Shown here: one piece after another, positions 53,759-63,994 of the stretch
Numbering within the stretch: position 1 is the first letter of the stretch
Layout: every line of letters begins with the position of its first letter
NCBI GenBank assembly: GCA_035610835.1
Contig: JAYJML010000195.1
Coordinates: forward strand, 1 to 64,000
Origin: Ophiura sarsii
Taxonomy: Eukaryota > Echinodermata > Ophiuroidea > Amphilepidida > Ophiuridae
Length of the DNA stretch: 64,000 nt
Reading direction: 5' to 3'
The notes under the pieces: model-generated
Told to the model about the DNA's origin: nothing
What the model saw: the letters and a program-made list of their open reading frames with translations, nothing else
Database searches by the model: none
Made by a program: the position numbers and the translations under genes

Positions 53759-54888
53759 CCTGGATCTAGTGGCCTTAAACTGGACTGAAAACAAATCAAA
53801 AGCCACAGTCAAACATCTGTCCAACTTTCAAATGACTTTTGGAACTCTTCAATGCCGGTGCGACTGCCCTTTCCTAAAATCAGCTCTCCCTGGTAAAATG
53901 CAAGCATCATCAAATAAATATGGTACCACGTGAAATGGTTTAGAAACTTTAGAATACCGTTGGCATGGTGGGGTGGGGGTTATATCACGGGAAATGTTTA
54001 AGAATAGGAAGCCTAGGCAGGCAAGGAGATATAATTTGGGTTAACGTAGTAATGCGGTTTGAGTGGTTTATAATAGGGGGTTAATAAAGTAAGCCACGGA
54101 ATATGGTTTAGGAACGGCCTATGGGTTATACTTATAGAGATGTGGTATATACAGTACCGTCGATTGGGGTTAATAAACTAAACCTGTTTTTGTTTTGTTT
54201 GTTTTTGGGAGGGGGTAATGAAGTAGGTAAAATAAATATACTTAATAAGCCACGGGACTAGGGGTTAAAGAAGTAATGTGGTTTGAGAGGTTTAAGGGGT
54301 TAATAAAGTAATATGGCATAAACATAGATTTAATATGTTTTATGTTACAAGTTTCTTCGACGCCTTAAAATTATCTTGGGTCAAGAAAATAGTTGATAAC
54401 GAAGTTGCGACGTGGACAAATATTGCGCTGTATAATATCAATAAAATTGGTATTGGCACAAACATTTTTAATTGTAATTGTTCATGTCAAAATATTAATA
54501 TTGGTTGTATGAATATTGTTAACAAGATGCCAGATTTTTATGCCAAAGTTGTGAAGACTTGGCTGAAATTGATTGTGGTAAACAAATGTTATGCTCATTT
54601 GTATAAAAGTGAACATTTTATAAACCGAACAAGATTTGCGATATTTTCGCTTTTATTAAAGATCTATTGATGTTTAAAAGGCAGGTACTGTCCCAGTGCC
54701 GAGGAGCTGAAAATTACCTTTTGCCAGCACCTGGGTGTTAGATTTCCCCCAAATGGGTATTTCTTTTCCCATTTGGGTGTTCCTTACCTGCTCTACTCTT
54801 ATTTCACCTTTCACACTTTCTACCACTTTCTCTAACAAATGTACTTCCTTTCGCAATCCAGTTGGCTAGGATAGGTGAGCCAAGTTAA
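53759..54888. other. 3' flank of the NDPK gene
   Basis: Contains the likely poly-A signal at 53913, then AT-rich sequence with scattered GGTTTAAGAA/TTAATAAAGTA-like near-repeats at 53935-54330. No further gene recognised. Confidence 0.45.
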
Positions 54889-55232
54889 TTCATGACATAA
54901 ATTGCCCGCTTATGAGCGCTATTAATTCGGGCTGGTAAACCTATTGTTATCAATTACTACGAGAGGATTGCCTGGTTGTATATTTAAATTCGGGGCGTGT
55001 ACGAGCGGTACTACTTGCTAAATGCATGGTCGAGTTTCCATATGTTGCAAATTACATCCACGCTCATGCGTTTAAACTACTCAATGGACGTTGCAATACA
55101 GCCGGTTGGTTGCACATTCGTGAGAATTAAGTCATAGCAACCAGCTTTGATGAAAGGCGAATATTTAAATTTGTTGCCGGTTTTTAGGGCACCAATTTAT
55201 AGCGCTGCTAAGCGGGCCTTGTAGTCTAATGC
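54889..55232. mobile_element. GCCCGCTTAG foldback MITE, copy D
   Basis: Same orientation and length as copy A, from CATGACATAAATTGCCCGC to GCTAAGCGGGCCTTGTAG. The match outside GCCCGC with copies A and C shows that the true terminus lies further out at CATGA. Confidence 0.82.
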
Positions 55233-55832
55233 TGATAGTTTGTTATTCGGGTTTGTCTAGGATAGAGGTTCTTATCCTTTATGTAGGGTATAGGCGCCTA
55301 ATCCCTGGAAAGATCGAGACTTAACTGATATCTTTCTGAGGTACAGGATACAGATCCTCAGTTTGATGGTGACGGCGCAACACCACACGGTGTTATTGTG
55401 GGTGCCAACTGGTGCTGTGACTATCTCTTTTACCTTTTCCATCTCCCAATCATAGAGTATTGAGTAGGATGTAGTATCATCTCGCATATTACTTTTAACT
55501 TATTATTAAAAAACTATTGGATGGCTAGTCATCCTGATTTTTATAAATCCAAGGGCGAAAGAGCTTCAAATCCACCGGCCATCTAGCATCAGTTGTATTT
55601 GACAGTGCCCATTGCAACTTAACCTAGAGGACATCCATCACTGTCCATACACAAATAACATCAGTTATGTAAAACCCACAGGTAGCCCAGTTAGCGGGTC
55701 GGTACTGGGACAGAAGGTAACGGGAACCCACTGTCTTAAACTCTTTCCCAAGAATGCCAATATGAGTCGCAGATCAAAAAGAATACGTGAGCAGATGGGT
55801 GCTGGGCCCCTTAGGGTACCCATCTGAGATTT

Positions 55833-56998
55833 TACTGAGGAAGAGGATGTAGAGTCTGTGAAGTGTGTCAATGATGACGGCGGTACCCGAAACTCAGGAT
55901 TACACGCAGAGGGGGTACAGCTTGATGGCAGCACTACTGAACAGTCTCATGTCAACCTGATGAGTAAGAAGAAGAGATGTTTCCATATCGGAACGTGGAA
56001 TTTAAGGACTATATATGAACAAGGAGGGAAGGCTAGAACTTCATTGGAAGAACCACACCGCCAACACCATGGTCTCTGTGAAACAAGATGGAGAGGTGGA
56101 TGACCTTTTCAACCAGACAAGTACACCACAATTCTGCACTCCGGAAAAAAACCAAAGGAAGAAAAAGATAGAGAGTGGGGTAGCTGTTGTCCTAAAAGGA
56201 ATAGCACGTAAAGCACTAGCAAGTTACAACCCCATTTCTGAAAGGATCCTTGCTGTAAGACTTCATGCTAAACCTAAACCAATCACCATCCTTCAGGTAT
56301 ATGCTCCTACTTCAACCCAAGATGATGCTATTATAGAGGAATTTTACGAGCAGCTCTAAAATGCAGTGGAGACCATAAAGAAAGGGGATGTGTGTGTAAT
56401 TATGGGAGACATGAACGCAAAGATCGGAAAAGGAGAAGACAAAAGATGTGGAATTGGAAAATTTGGTCTGGGTGAAAGAAATGAAAGAAGAGACAGGCTT
56501 GCTGATTTTCGCTGTGCTAACAACCTGGCTGTAATGAATACATGCTTCAAATACCGGAAGAGGAATTTATACACCTGGAAGTCACCTGGTGATTGCTACA
56601 GAAACCAGATTGACTACATCCTTATAAACAAAAGATGGGCGTCAAGTATAACAGATGTACGATCCTACCCCGGTGCTGATTGTGACACAGATCATTTACT
56701 ACTGGCAGGAAAGATGAGAGCAAAACCAGTCTGTAACAAACACAAGAGAAAACGAGGAAAACTAGATGTGAAAATGCTTAACGACCCAACTACGAAAGCC
56801 AAGTTTGAATCTGAGACAGAAAAGCGATTTGAAGCAGAAGCTCTCCTTCAAGACCCATCTAATATTACTCCAGAATCACTATGGATGACTTACAAAACTA
56901 TCTTATCTGAAACAGCTGAGGAGACACTTGGAAGAGTCAAAAGATCCCCATGTCAAGAGCCGAGTCAGCTTGCATTCAAATTAAATACGTCACAATAG
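55833..56998 (+). pseudogene. LINE APE-type endonuclease fragment, RTE/CFDP2-like
   Basis: In order: GTWNLRT, CETRW, ILQVYAPT, IMGDMNAKIG, NLYTWKSPGD, NQIDYILI and DTDHLLL. These are the metal-binding and catalytic motifs of apurinic-type LINE endonucleases, which nick target DNA for reverse transcription. A frameshift near 56100 and an in-frame TAA at 56357 interrupt it, and the reverse transcriptase is absent after 56998. It belongs to the same general LINE type as the RT fragment at 16553-17217; whether it is the same family cannot be told because the regions do not overlap. Confidence 0.88.
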
Positions 56999-57099
56999 AC
57001 AAACTTAATTAACAACATGTTTATGAATGTTGTCAGTCGTCCAGGTAGTGAAAATCAATCAAAAATGTCTATAATCTAGTCAACTGGACTTACTTTTAT

Positions 57100-57200
57100 T
57101 GTTTGGCGACAGTTTCACATCCTATCCCGGATGTATCGTCAGGCCGACTGATGGGGTCAAGAAGTCCAAACGTCGAGGGACCAGCACAGACGACCAAGCT
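57100..57200 (+). ncRNA. Degenerate hammerhead-ribozyme-like segment
   Basis: TATCGTC precedes AGGCCGA, then CTGATGG (57148-57154), a weak GGTC/GTCC stem with loop AAGAA, and CCAAACGTCG. This follows the order of the hammerhead motifs known in Penelope-like elements (cleavage GTC, CTGATGA, stem II, GAAAC). A9 is G, and the G of GAAA is replaced, so cleavage activity is unlikely. It may mark a Penelope relic beside the LINE fragment. Confidence 0.35.
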
Positions 57201-58197
57201 CTGGCTGCGGAGACTCGGCCGTGTACACTCATCTCAACAGCACCCATCACACATTTGACAATAAGGAGGTTCTGATCTTGGACCGAGAATCGCGGTGGTT
57301 CGAAAGAGGGGTTAAGGAAGTGTCGCGGGAGCGCGAGCGAGCTAGATTTACACACGCGTGCGATGTCCAAGTGTGCAGAATTGATCAGATCTGACACCAC
57401 CAAATTTTGGGCGTGGGAAGGGTTTAATTTGGAAACCTTTTATATAGTTAATCAGCCACGCGGGTTCGTTTGCAGGGCAGAACCATGCGCTTTCGGCTCT
57501 ATAACGCGAACCAATGACACTGGACGAATATTTAAGTTCACAGTTTATTTTCGCTCTCCTTCCTACACAATATATATATCACAACGTGGGTTTTATTTTA
57601 TAACATCCAAACACAATTACAACTAGCAAAACTTAATACAAGATTGGGTCAATGGTCAAAGTCTTTATAACGGTCCGTCCTACTACTTCTCCTACAACCT
57701 GGTCTAACCTGACCTGACCTTGCAACACAAGGTAAACCCCTAGGGTATGGGTATCTACTGCAAGAAACGTCGTTGTCCTACTGCACTCGGCTATCAATAC
57801 TTATGATACGATGACAACCAAAAACGGTAGATTTTAGATGGATTCACAAATATAGTCCGAGATAATCCTAGGTTTTGTTCATCAGATACTTCCAAGCACG
57901 CAATTGACTCTTTCGGAAATTTCCAGAAAATAGACGCGAGCCAGCGCTCGTGATTGGCCATTAAGCGTCAGGTGACGAGTTGTAGCAATTGGTACACCCC
58001 CAATTGCTATTTACGCGAACAAGCTGATAGGCCTAGAGATATCAGGTGACACGACGTGAAATAGAAATTGGTACACCCCGCACAATTTAGACGTAACATA
58101 CAGGTGTTCAGGGTGTCCCAAAAACGGCATTCACCCGTCTAATATGGTTAACAATTATTATAAAAAAATAGTAATAATAAAAGCGATTCCCGCTACA
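57200..58197 (-). repeat. Candidate 3' LTR of the minus-strand retroelement; outer end unresolved
   Basis: The inner end would be TGTAGCGGGAATCGC on the minus strand (58197 downward), directly after a purine-rich AGGTGGGGGG tract. Inside are TTATAAAATAAAA (about 57590-57602) and an AATAAA on the minus strand near 57540. The outer end could lie at one of several TG positions between 57.1 and 57.3 kb. The partner LTR is beyond the window, so the call cannot be confirmed here. Confidence 0.4.
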
Positions 58198-58213
58198 CAG
58201 CCCCCCACCTAGC
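58198..58213 (-). other. Candidate polypurine tract
   Basis: On the minus strand AGGTGGGGGGCTG lies just upstream of TGTAGCGGG, the position expected for plus-strand priming in LTR elements. Confidence 0.45.
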
Positions 58214-58915
58214 ATTTGACGTCCCCGTCAATAATAAGCGATAAATATAAATAAGCGGAATCGCGTACACACTCTACTCCTCATGCACCGCATTATGACG
58301 TCAGTACATCCATCATCACAGTAATACAACAATATATACATACAACCTCTTAACTACATCTTACTCTACTACAATGTTTTTTTAAAGTACCCGCGACGCG
58401 ATAATCTTCTCGTCTTCATTCTTGAGTCTTCTTCTTTTGCCGTCGGTCCCAAATCTTCTTCTTTGTCGCCATCCCCAAATCTTCTTCTTGTCCTCGGCAA
58501 CCCTTGGTTAGGTCAGTAGCAACCCATGGTTAGGTCAGTAGCAACCCATGGTTAGGTCAGTAGAAACCCCTCTGTTTGGAGCTCTGGATCGAGTCTCCCG
58601 CTACGGCTCATATGAACTGGTGCGATGGCCGCGAAGCCATATGACACTCAGTAACAACGAGTTGAGCATAGCACCATCCGTATCGCATCACGTCGCACTT
58701 CGGCAACTCTAAATTTGATTACACATCCAACTGGCTCCATGCAATAATCTCATCACAACAAAATTTATAACTCGAACATTTGAAAACCATAACAACAACT
58801 TATATACACAACTCCGGCAGCAACTCTTCCTATAACTCCTTCAAAAGTTTCCGAGCGTCGCTACTCCGACAGCATCTTTTCGATGACCATTTTGGAACTG
58901 GCCTTCTCTCACCCC
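58214..58915. other. Untranslated region between the last ORF and the purine tract
   Basis: It contains three tandem copies of GTTAGGTCAGTAGCAACCC-like sequence at about 58505-58570 and TCTTCTTCTT-rich stretches at about 58420-58490. No coding frame. Confidence 0.5.
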
Positions 58916-59773
58916 TTAATTTCCTTTCTTTTCCCGTTTGTTTTTGTTATGTCGCCACCTCCTCTTCGCCGCCTCATACTTCCTCTGCTTCGTCACCCTT
59001 TGTTCCCCTTTTTCAGTTTTCACCGTTTGCCGCTCAGCCTCTGCCTCATCCCTTAATTGCCTAGCTACCTCTAACTCATCCGTCGCTTTGACAAGTAACT
59101 CTATACTCTTCTCATCCCGACTGGTAATATCTACTAATACCTTCCTCTCCTCGGCACACAACTGCTCATACTCATGCCTCTTTGTTTCCACTAGTCTACC
59201 CAATGCTTTAATCTTCATGATCCTTGCTAACCCTCTCCCGTGCTTAAATTCTGGCTTCCCATCCTGATCACTCCCGCCTCTATCCGTCTGCCACTCTTTC
59301 TCCACTATCTTCGGCTCTGGGCACATCCTACACCTGCCACTCCCCAGCTTACGCCTTCTCCATCTCTCTTGCTCTCCAAGCCCTGCTCCTGTCCCCACTC
59401 CTGCCTTCTCCTCCACCTCCTCACGGAGACCGCCATTTTCTCCAACCGCTTCCACCCACTCTCTCTCTAACCGCTGAAGTTCCGACTCAACTCCTCCCTC
59501 TCCTCCTGGCCCCTCTCTACCTCCGTCCTCTTCCACTACTGTGCCTACCTCCGGCACAAATCCTTCATCTCCTGCCACTTCTCTGACCAACTCCTGTACT
59601 CTCCCCTGTAGTCTCTCCTGTCCTCTCTCCAATTTTACCATCTTCTCCTCCACTCGCTCCCATCCGCTTGTTTCGCTCTCACCAGCTCCACTCCCTCTGT
59701 CTCTTCCTCTCCCCTCGTGACGGGTCGTTTCTGCCAGTAAGACCGCAAGCCCTTCGGGCGTATACTCTTCCAT
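58916..59773 (-). CDS. Coiled-coil ORF resembling part of the Gag-like protein
   Basis: The ATG at 59773 lies 3 bases after TTTTGTTTCTCTTTGTAG, a good splice acceptor, so the ORF may be made from a spliced RNA. Predicted helices lie at about 40-66, 96-124 and 185-285. Residues about 201-236 (EYEQLCAEER...SRDEKSIELL...DELEVA) align with Gag-like residues about 370-405 (KYERLCEEVN...SEREMKSIALL...DKMNVV), and the preceding segments are also similar. There is no zinc knuckle; CRMC at 148-151 is the only Cys pair. Both this and the 108-codon ORF begin MEE. Confidence 0.55.
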   Translation of the reverse strand: MEEYTPEGLAVLLAETTRHEGRGRDRGSGAGESETSGWERVEEKMVKLERGQERLQGRVQELVREVAGDEGFVPEVGTVVEEDGGREGPGGEGGVESELQRLEREWVEAVGENGGLREEVEEKAGVGTGAGLGEQERWRRRKLGSGRCRMCPEPKIVEKEWQTDRGGSDQDGKPEFKHGRGLARIMKIKALGRLVETKRHEYEQLCAEERKVLVDITSRDEKSIELLVKATDELEVARQLRDEAEAERQTVKTEKGEQRVTKQRKYEAAKRRWRHNKNKREKKGN

Positions 59774-60036
59774 TCCCTACAAAGAGAAACAAAATACTTG
59801 GATTAGAACTTGACTCTAAAACAGAAGTTTCCCTTTCTCTCTAGCTGTTGGATACCGACTCACGCCACTCTACCGGTACCTGGCAGGTTTCCTTCGTCCT
59901 CACCAACAACTTCTCCGAAGCTCCTCCCCTACATTCTCTACTTCCTCAGGGATATCCTCCCACTCATCTTCCCCCCTTCCTTCCTTAATCCCCCTCCTTC
60001 ACCACTCCCGCCTCCCTCCCGTCTCCTCGGCCACGA

Positions 60037-60363
60037 CTACACCACGTGCTCCTCCATTATCACCTCCACGTGATCCATCACTTCTGCGTCCCGTCGTCTC
60101 CTTACCCCGCGCAGCCCTCTTTGCCTTTGTCGTCGTCTATCGATGTTTACTCTAGTCTCCTGTATGGTCCAGCGGGCTACAATCCAATTGAAATTCACTT
60201 CCACCCGGTCAGCCCACTCACTCTGTCTCCTCCATTCCTCTCGCTCTATCCGAATCCACCCCTCCAAACGCCACAAAAGAAGCAACAGCAACCCAACCAG
60301 AATTAAAGTCATGCAACACACATATCCGTAAATCAGCCAGCCAACTTGCATGTGCTCCTCCAT
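60037..60363 (-). CDS. Small membrane protein ORF in the retroelement
   Basis: The ATG at 60363 opens 108 codons. Residues 8-31 form a strong membrane segment (GWLIYGYVCCMTLILVGLLL). An Arg/Trp/Glu-rich region and a very basic block (RRRQRQRGLRGVRRRR) follow, which suggests a single-pass protein with a basic internal tail. It sits where an envelope or accessory gene would lie in a retroelement, but it has no ectodomain, cleavage site or glycosylation pattern, so an envelope role is not claimed. Confidence 0.45.
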   Translation of the reverse strand: MEEHMQVGWLIYGYVCCMTLILVGLLLLLLWRLEGWIRIEREEWRRQSEWADRVEVNFNWIVARWTIQETRVNIDRRRQRQRGLRGVRRRRDAEVMDHVEVIMEEHVV

Positions 60364-61467
60364 GTTCTCTCTATAAATGTAACAGTACGGAAATTCTTAG
60401 ATAATAATATGCTGCTTCACAAATAAGATCGTAGGGGCGTTTGTCGGACGAAGAAAAGAATTATTAAAACAAAGACGAATTACTAAAGTTCCCGATGAAT
60501 ATTTTATTTCTCTAATATAACATAGAATCCAAATGGTTAGTAAACTACAAAGCAATGTGCCGATGGAGGCTGAAGTAAGATTGACTTGTTACTTTGCTGG
60601 CTCGATGGAGAGTGGTTAAACTTTTCTTACATTGCAACTAGCTGTGTGGCTAGAGCAGCTGGTTGCATAGTAACCTAGTAAACAATACTTAAGCAATACT
60701 TGAATTAGACTCTACTACAGAATTAAATGAGTCACTCTAATACAATACCACATACAACTTTAAACTTAATGGACTGGTGAAAGAGATTATGATGGTCAAA
60801 GTGAAGTGGACAGACCAGTTGATTGGCTTTACACTTTCAAGTACAATTCCCAGAATGCATCAATAGAACTAAATCTCAAGGATTAGGATTAAGGGTTAAT
60901 AGCCAACACTTAACAATACATTTATGATCTGACATGGCAAACTCATACACTTGAATTTCAATAGAACTCTTAAGTAGGAATAAACTATCAATAAACTATC
61001 TACCCCCTGCATTTGTATAAACTTGGAACATTAATGTGGCAATATAAGAAATATGGATTGATGTGAATAAATTAAAACCATTGGTGATCAACTTTCCTTG
61101 ACCAAAATGTAAAAACTAAAAACAATGTTCCGAAAATATCAATGCCACTAAAGATAGAAATTACAAACTTGACTCAAAACATGATTATGATGGAATAGAA
61201 CATACATTTGAAATCATAACTAAATATCAATTTATGCACGATAAAAGTGCCTGTTACATAAAGAAACAAAGTAAAAGAGAACTTCGATTAACACACCTCC
61301 TACTGATTCACTGGCTCCCACCTTCTCACCTTCTACTAGTCTTTCCAACTTCTACAAATTCAAGTATCCGCTACCATACTGCCCAATACGTAACTAAATA
61401 CCAAACGAGAATTCCTAAAATAAATTACACTCCCCCAGCATCTTCCCCTATAGCTCCTATCACCCGT
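60364..61467. other. AT-rich non-coding spacer of the retroelement
   Basis: In contrast with the GC-richer flanking ORFs, this stretch is AT-rich and stop-filled on both strands. A TTTATAGAG lies just before the 108-codon ORF on the minus strand. Confidence 0.5.
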
Positions 61468-61905
61468 CTAGTCTCCTAGTACGCCACGACATACGGTCAC
61501 GTCGTCACCACCTGATTGTTTCACAACCAGCTCTGCAAGCTTCTCGAATACTACCACCCACGACTCACTAATCGTCCTCATCATATTTTCCACACCACGG
61601 CGAGTGTACACCAACTCAACCCCTCCGAACTCCTTCATCTGGTAAGCCAGAGTCTCTCTTCCCAACTTCTTGACCTCCATGATATATACCTTCCGATCCA
61701 CAGCCTGTCTAGAAAGTTTCTCAAAGACTCCCAACCAACTATCATTAGTCAACTTTAACATGTTACCAAAGCCCTCACAATTATGCGCTGAAGTGTCCGC
61801 CGAAAATTCGTCTAACTCTTTCATTTGCTCCACTAATCGCTTCTCCCTCAATCTCGCTACCTCCTTCTTAACCATCTCCCGATCACGGTGACATCTATAT
61901 ATCAC
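61468..61905 (-). CDS. ORF overlapping the Gag-like stop, with internal duplication
   Basis: This frame is open from just after a stop at 61918-61920, so it overlaps the end of the Gag-like ORF. It has no ATG before DREMVKKEV (Met near residue 11), so frameshifting, splicing or internal initiation would be needed. Two related halves are visible: QMKELDEFS ... GFGNMLKLTNDSWLGVFEKL and QMKEFGGVE ... GVENMMRTISESWVVVFEKL. It is helical, of unknown function, and shows no protease motif. Confidence 0.45.
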   Translation of the reverse strand: MIYRCHRDREMVKKEVARLREKRLVEQMKELDEFSADTSAHNCEGFGNMLKLTNDSWLGVFEKLSRQAVDRKVYIMEVKKLGRETLAYQMKEFGGVELVYTRRGVENMMRTISESWVVVFEKLAELVVKQSGGDDVTVCRGVLGD

Positions 61906-63994
61906 CCACCCCCGGTTCTAACGGCTTGGCTGGTACAACTCTGACACTCCTAACTGTTATAACCCTCACCGGTTGTACACCCTGCGTTTTAACTTTACCA
62001 GACACATCCGCCGACTCCACACGACATCCACCGTCCCTATCATTAGGCCGCAAAACCGCATCGGTGCTTAATTTACCTCCATTTGCCTTATCCTTCTGCT
62101 GTTGCTTCTTCTCCTCCTTCCCCGCAGGTCCCGCTGATCGTTTCCTCGTGCTCCCCTTATCTTCCCGCCGTTTCCTCTCCTCTACTTGACGCTCCCGCGC
62201 CCAGACCTGATGTTCCCGTACCTTCCTCTCGCGTTCCACCGCAAGACGTTCACGTTCCTTCCTCTCTCCCTCCTCCATGATCTCATCCACTTCCTCTCTC
62301 CGGCACGGCTCCTCTTCATTCTCGCTTCCCCCGCCCTTACGACACTGCTCCACAACTTTTCGACGTTCTTCCTCCGGTGTCCGATTCTCAAACCTATTCC
62401 GGCGCTCCTCCTTCTCTCCCATCCTTCTCTCTCTTTCCATTTCTCGCCTGTCCACCGCATCTCTCATAGCCACCCATCTCTCATTCCTCGCCCGTAGTAT
62501 CGGGCACTCTCGTTTCCAATGCCCAGCCTCCTTACAGTACCGGCAACAGTTTACTTCCAGTTGTTGCACACTGTCGTGTTGATAACTCGTACAACCACCC
62601 CGTCGGCGATAACTCAGGGAATGACCGGTATTTCCCCCCACCTGGTCACTGCTCATCTGCGCCGTCGATCCTCGCTTCACCACCTGCGACCACGTAGCCA
62701 CTCCTCTAGCATCACTTCTACAACCTTCTCCACCGACAACAACGGGGCTCACAACTCCAGTTGTCGGCTCCCTACACCCTATGACTACATTCATTTTATC
62801 CACCACTTGCCCCAGCAACGCAATACTTTTCATCTCCCGCTCCGATGCCACAGTCAACCTCGTGTTCACCTCTTCACACAGCCGTTCATACTTCTGCTTC
62901 TGCTCACACTCAACTCCTACTACTAGTCGATACTTCTCTTCAACTTCTACCTGCTTCTTCTCATATTTACGCTTCTTCGACGCCACTTCCTCATACATCT
63001 CCTCAATCCTCTTCTCCCCCTCCTTTACGACGTTCTCACGATCTGACAAGTTCATATGTTCCTGGCTGCTCGAATCCTCCACCCCTCGTCGTACCTCCTC
63101 TTCCCTACTCGCCACCAAACTCATCCGTTGTTTCCAATCAAGCTCCAGTTCTCTGACCACCTGTTCTCTCCGGTCCAATTCCTCACCCAATTGCTGCAAT
63201 CCTACCTCTACTGATTTTTCGGCAACTTCCAGTCGTTTCAAATCCTCCTCCCATTGTTTCAACCCATCCTTCCTTCGCCACAACTTTTTATAATCATCCA
63301 CAAGTTCTTCATTACATTCCTTCAACTCCTTTTCCCAAGACCTAAATCGCCTTTCGTGATTGACTAGCAACCATCCGTTCATCTTGGTTTTCATTTTCAC
63401 GTTGGCGTCCAACATCTCACATAACGATTCAAAACTTAACTCCTTCCCCTTTAAAGATCCCACCTCCCGAGTTCCTGCCTCCTTCCCCTCTTCATCTTCA
63501 CCCCCGTTACCCAACTCCGAGCCTGCGGATCTTGATCCTACGCCAGAATCATAGCTGCAATTACTATCCACGTCATCCGCAAAACAACCACTATCTACAC
63601 TACCAGTAGACTTAACGTCCGACAACACTCCACCACAAACCTCATCAACATTCTTGCCAGTGCTGCAATACTCGGGTTCACCACTACTATTATCCTTATA
63701 ACCACCACCGTGTCGACCTCCATTTCCGCCACCATCACATCCATGTCGACCTCCACCAACATCACCTCCAAACGGACGTCCACCTCTACCAACATCACCT
63801 TGACCATTGCATATTTCACCACCACTACCATCACTGCAACCACTACCACACATCAACCCCGTCTGATCAACCAGCATCAACGGCGTACCACTACCGCCCT
63901 TCCTCCCCGCCTGCTCTACACGTATCGGCGGTGCACTACCGCCATCCTCCCATACCGCCTGCCCAACCTGCATAGGCGGTCTATCACCATTCAT
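61895..63994 (-). CDS. Gag-like protein with coiled coil and CCHC zinc knuckle
   Basis: The frame is open to the right edge; the first ATG in the window is at 63994, so the N-terminus may be missing. Residues about 40-180 are Gly/Asp/Cys-rich low complexity. Residues about 190-400 are Glu/Lys/Arg-rich and predicted to form long coiled coils. At about 484-498 is a zinc knuckle, CRYCKEAGHWKREC (C-x2-C-x4-H-x4-C), the RNA-binding motif of retroviral nucleocapsids. A highly charged Arg/Glu region and an Arg/Val-rich end (RVITVRSVRVVPAKPLEP) follow. No capsid fold can be recognised by eye. The C-terminal frame overlaps the next ORF. An ORF1 protein of a LINE is an alternative, but the order of ORFs and the purine tract favour an LTR element. 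Confidence 0.65.
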   Translation of the reverse strand: MNGDRPPMQVGQAVWEDGGSAPPIRVEQAGRKGGSGTPLMLVDQTGLMCGSGCSDGSGGEICNGQGDVGRGGRPFGGDVGGGRHGCDGGGNGGRHGGGYKDNSSGEPEYCSTGKNVDEVCGGVLSDVKSTGSVDSGCFADDVDSNCSYDSGVGSRSAGSELGNGGEDEEGKEAGTREVGSLKGKELSFESLCEMLDANVKMKTKMNGWLLVNHERRFRSWEKELKECNEELVDDYKKLWRRKDGLKQWEEDLKRLEVAEKSVEVGLQQLGEELDRREQVVRELELDWKQRMSLVASREEEVRRGVEDSSSQEHMNLSDRENVVKEGEKRIEEMYEEVASKKRKYEKKQVEVEEKYRLVVGVECEQKQKYERLCEEVNTRLTVASEREMKSIALLGQVVDKMNVVIGCREPTTGVVSPVVVGGEGCRSDARGVATWSQVVKRGSTAQMSSDQVGGNTGHSLSYRRRGGCTSYQHDSVQQLEVNCCRYCKEAGHWKRECPILRARNERWVAMRDAVDRREMERERRMGEKEERRNRFENRTPEEERRKVVEQCRKGGGSENEEEPCRREEVDEIMEEGERKERERLAVERERKVREHQVWARERQVEERKRREDKGSTRKRSAGPAGKEEKKQQQKDKANGGKLSTDAVLRPNDRDGGCRVESADVSGKVKTQGVQPVRVITVRSVRVVPAKPLEPGVGDI

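Noticed and set aside
57132..58197. LTR with exact left boundary at TGTATCG (57132)
   Set aside because: That position cuts through the hammerhead-like segment and cannot be tested without the partner LTR, so the boundary was left open.
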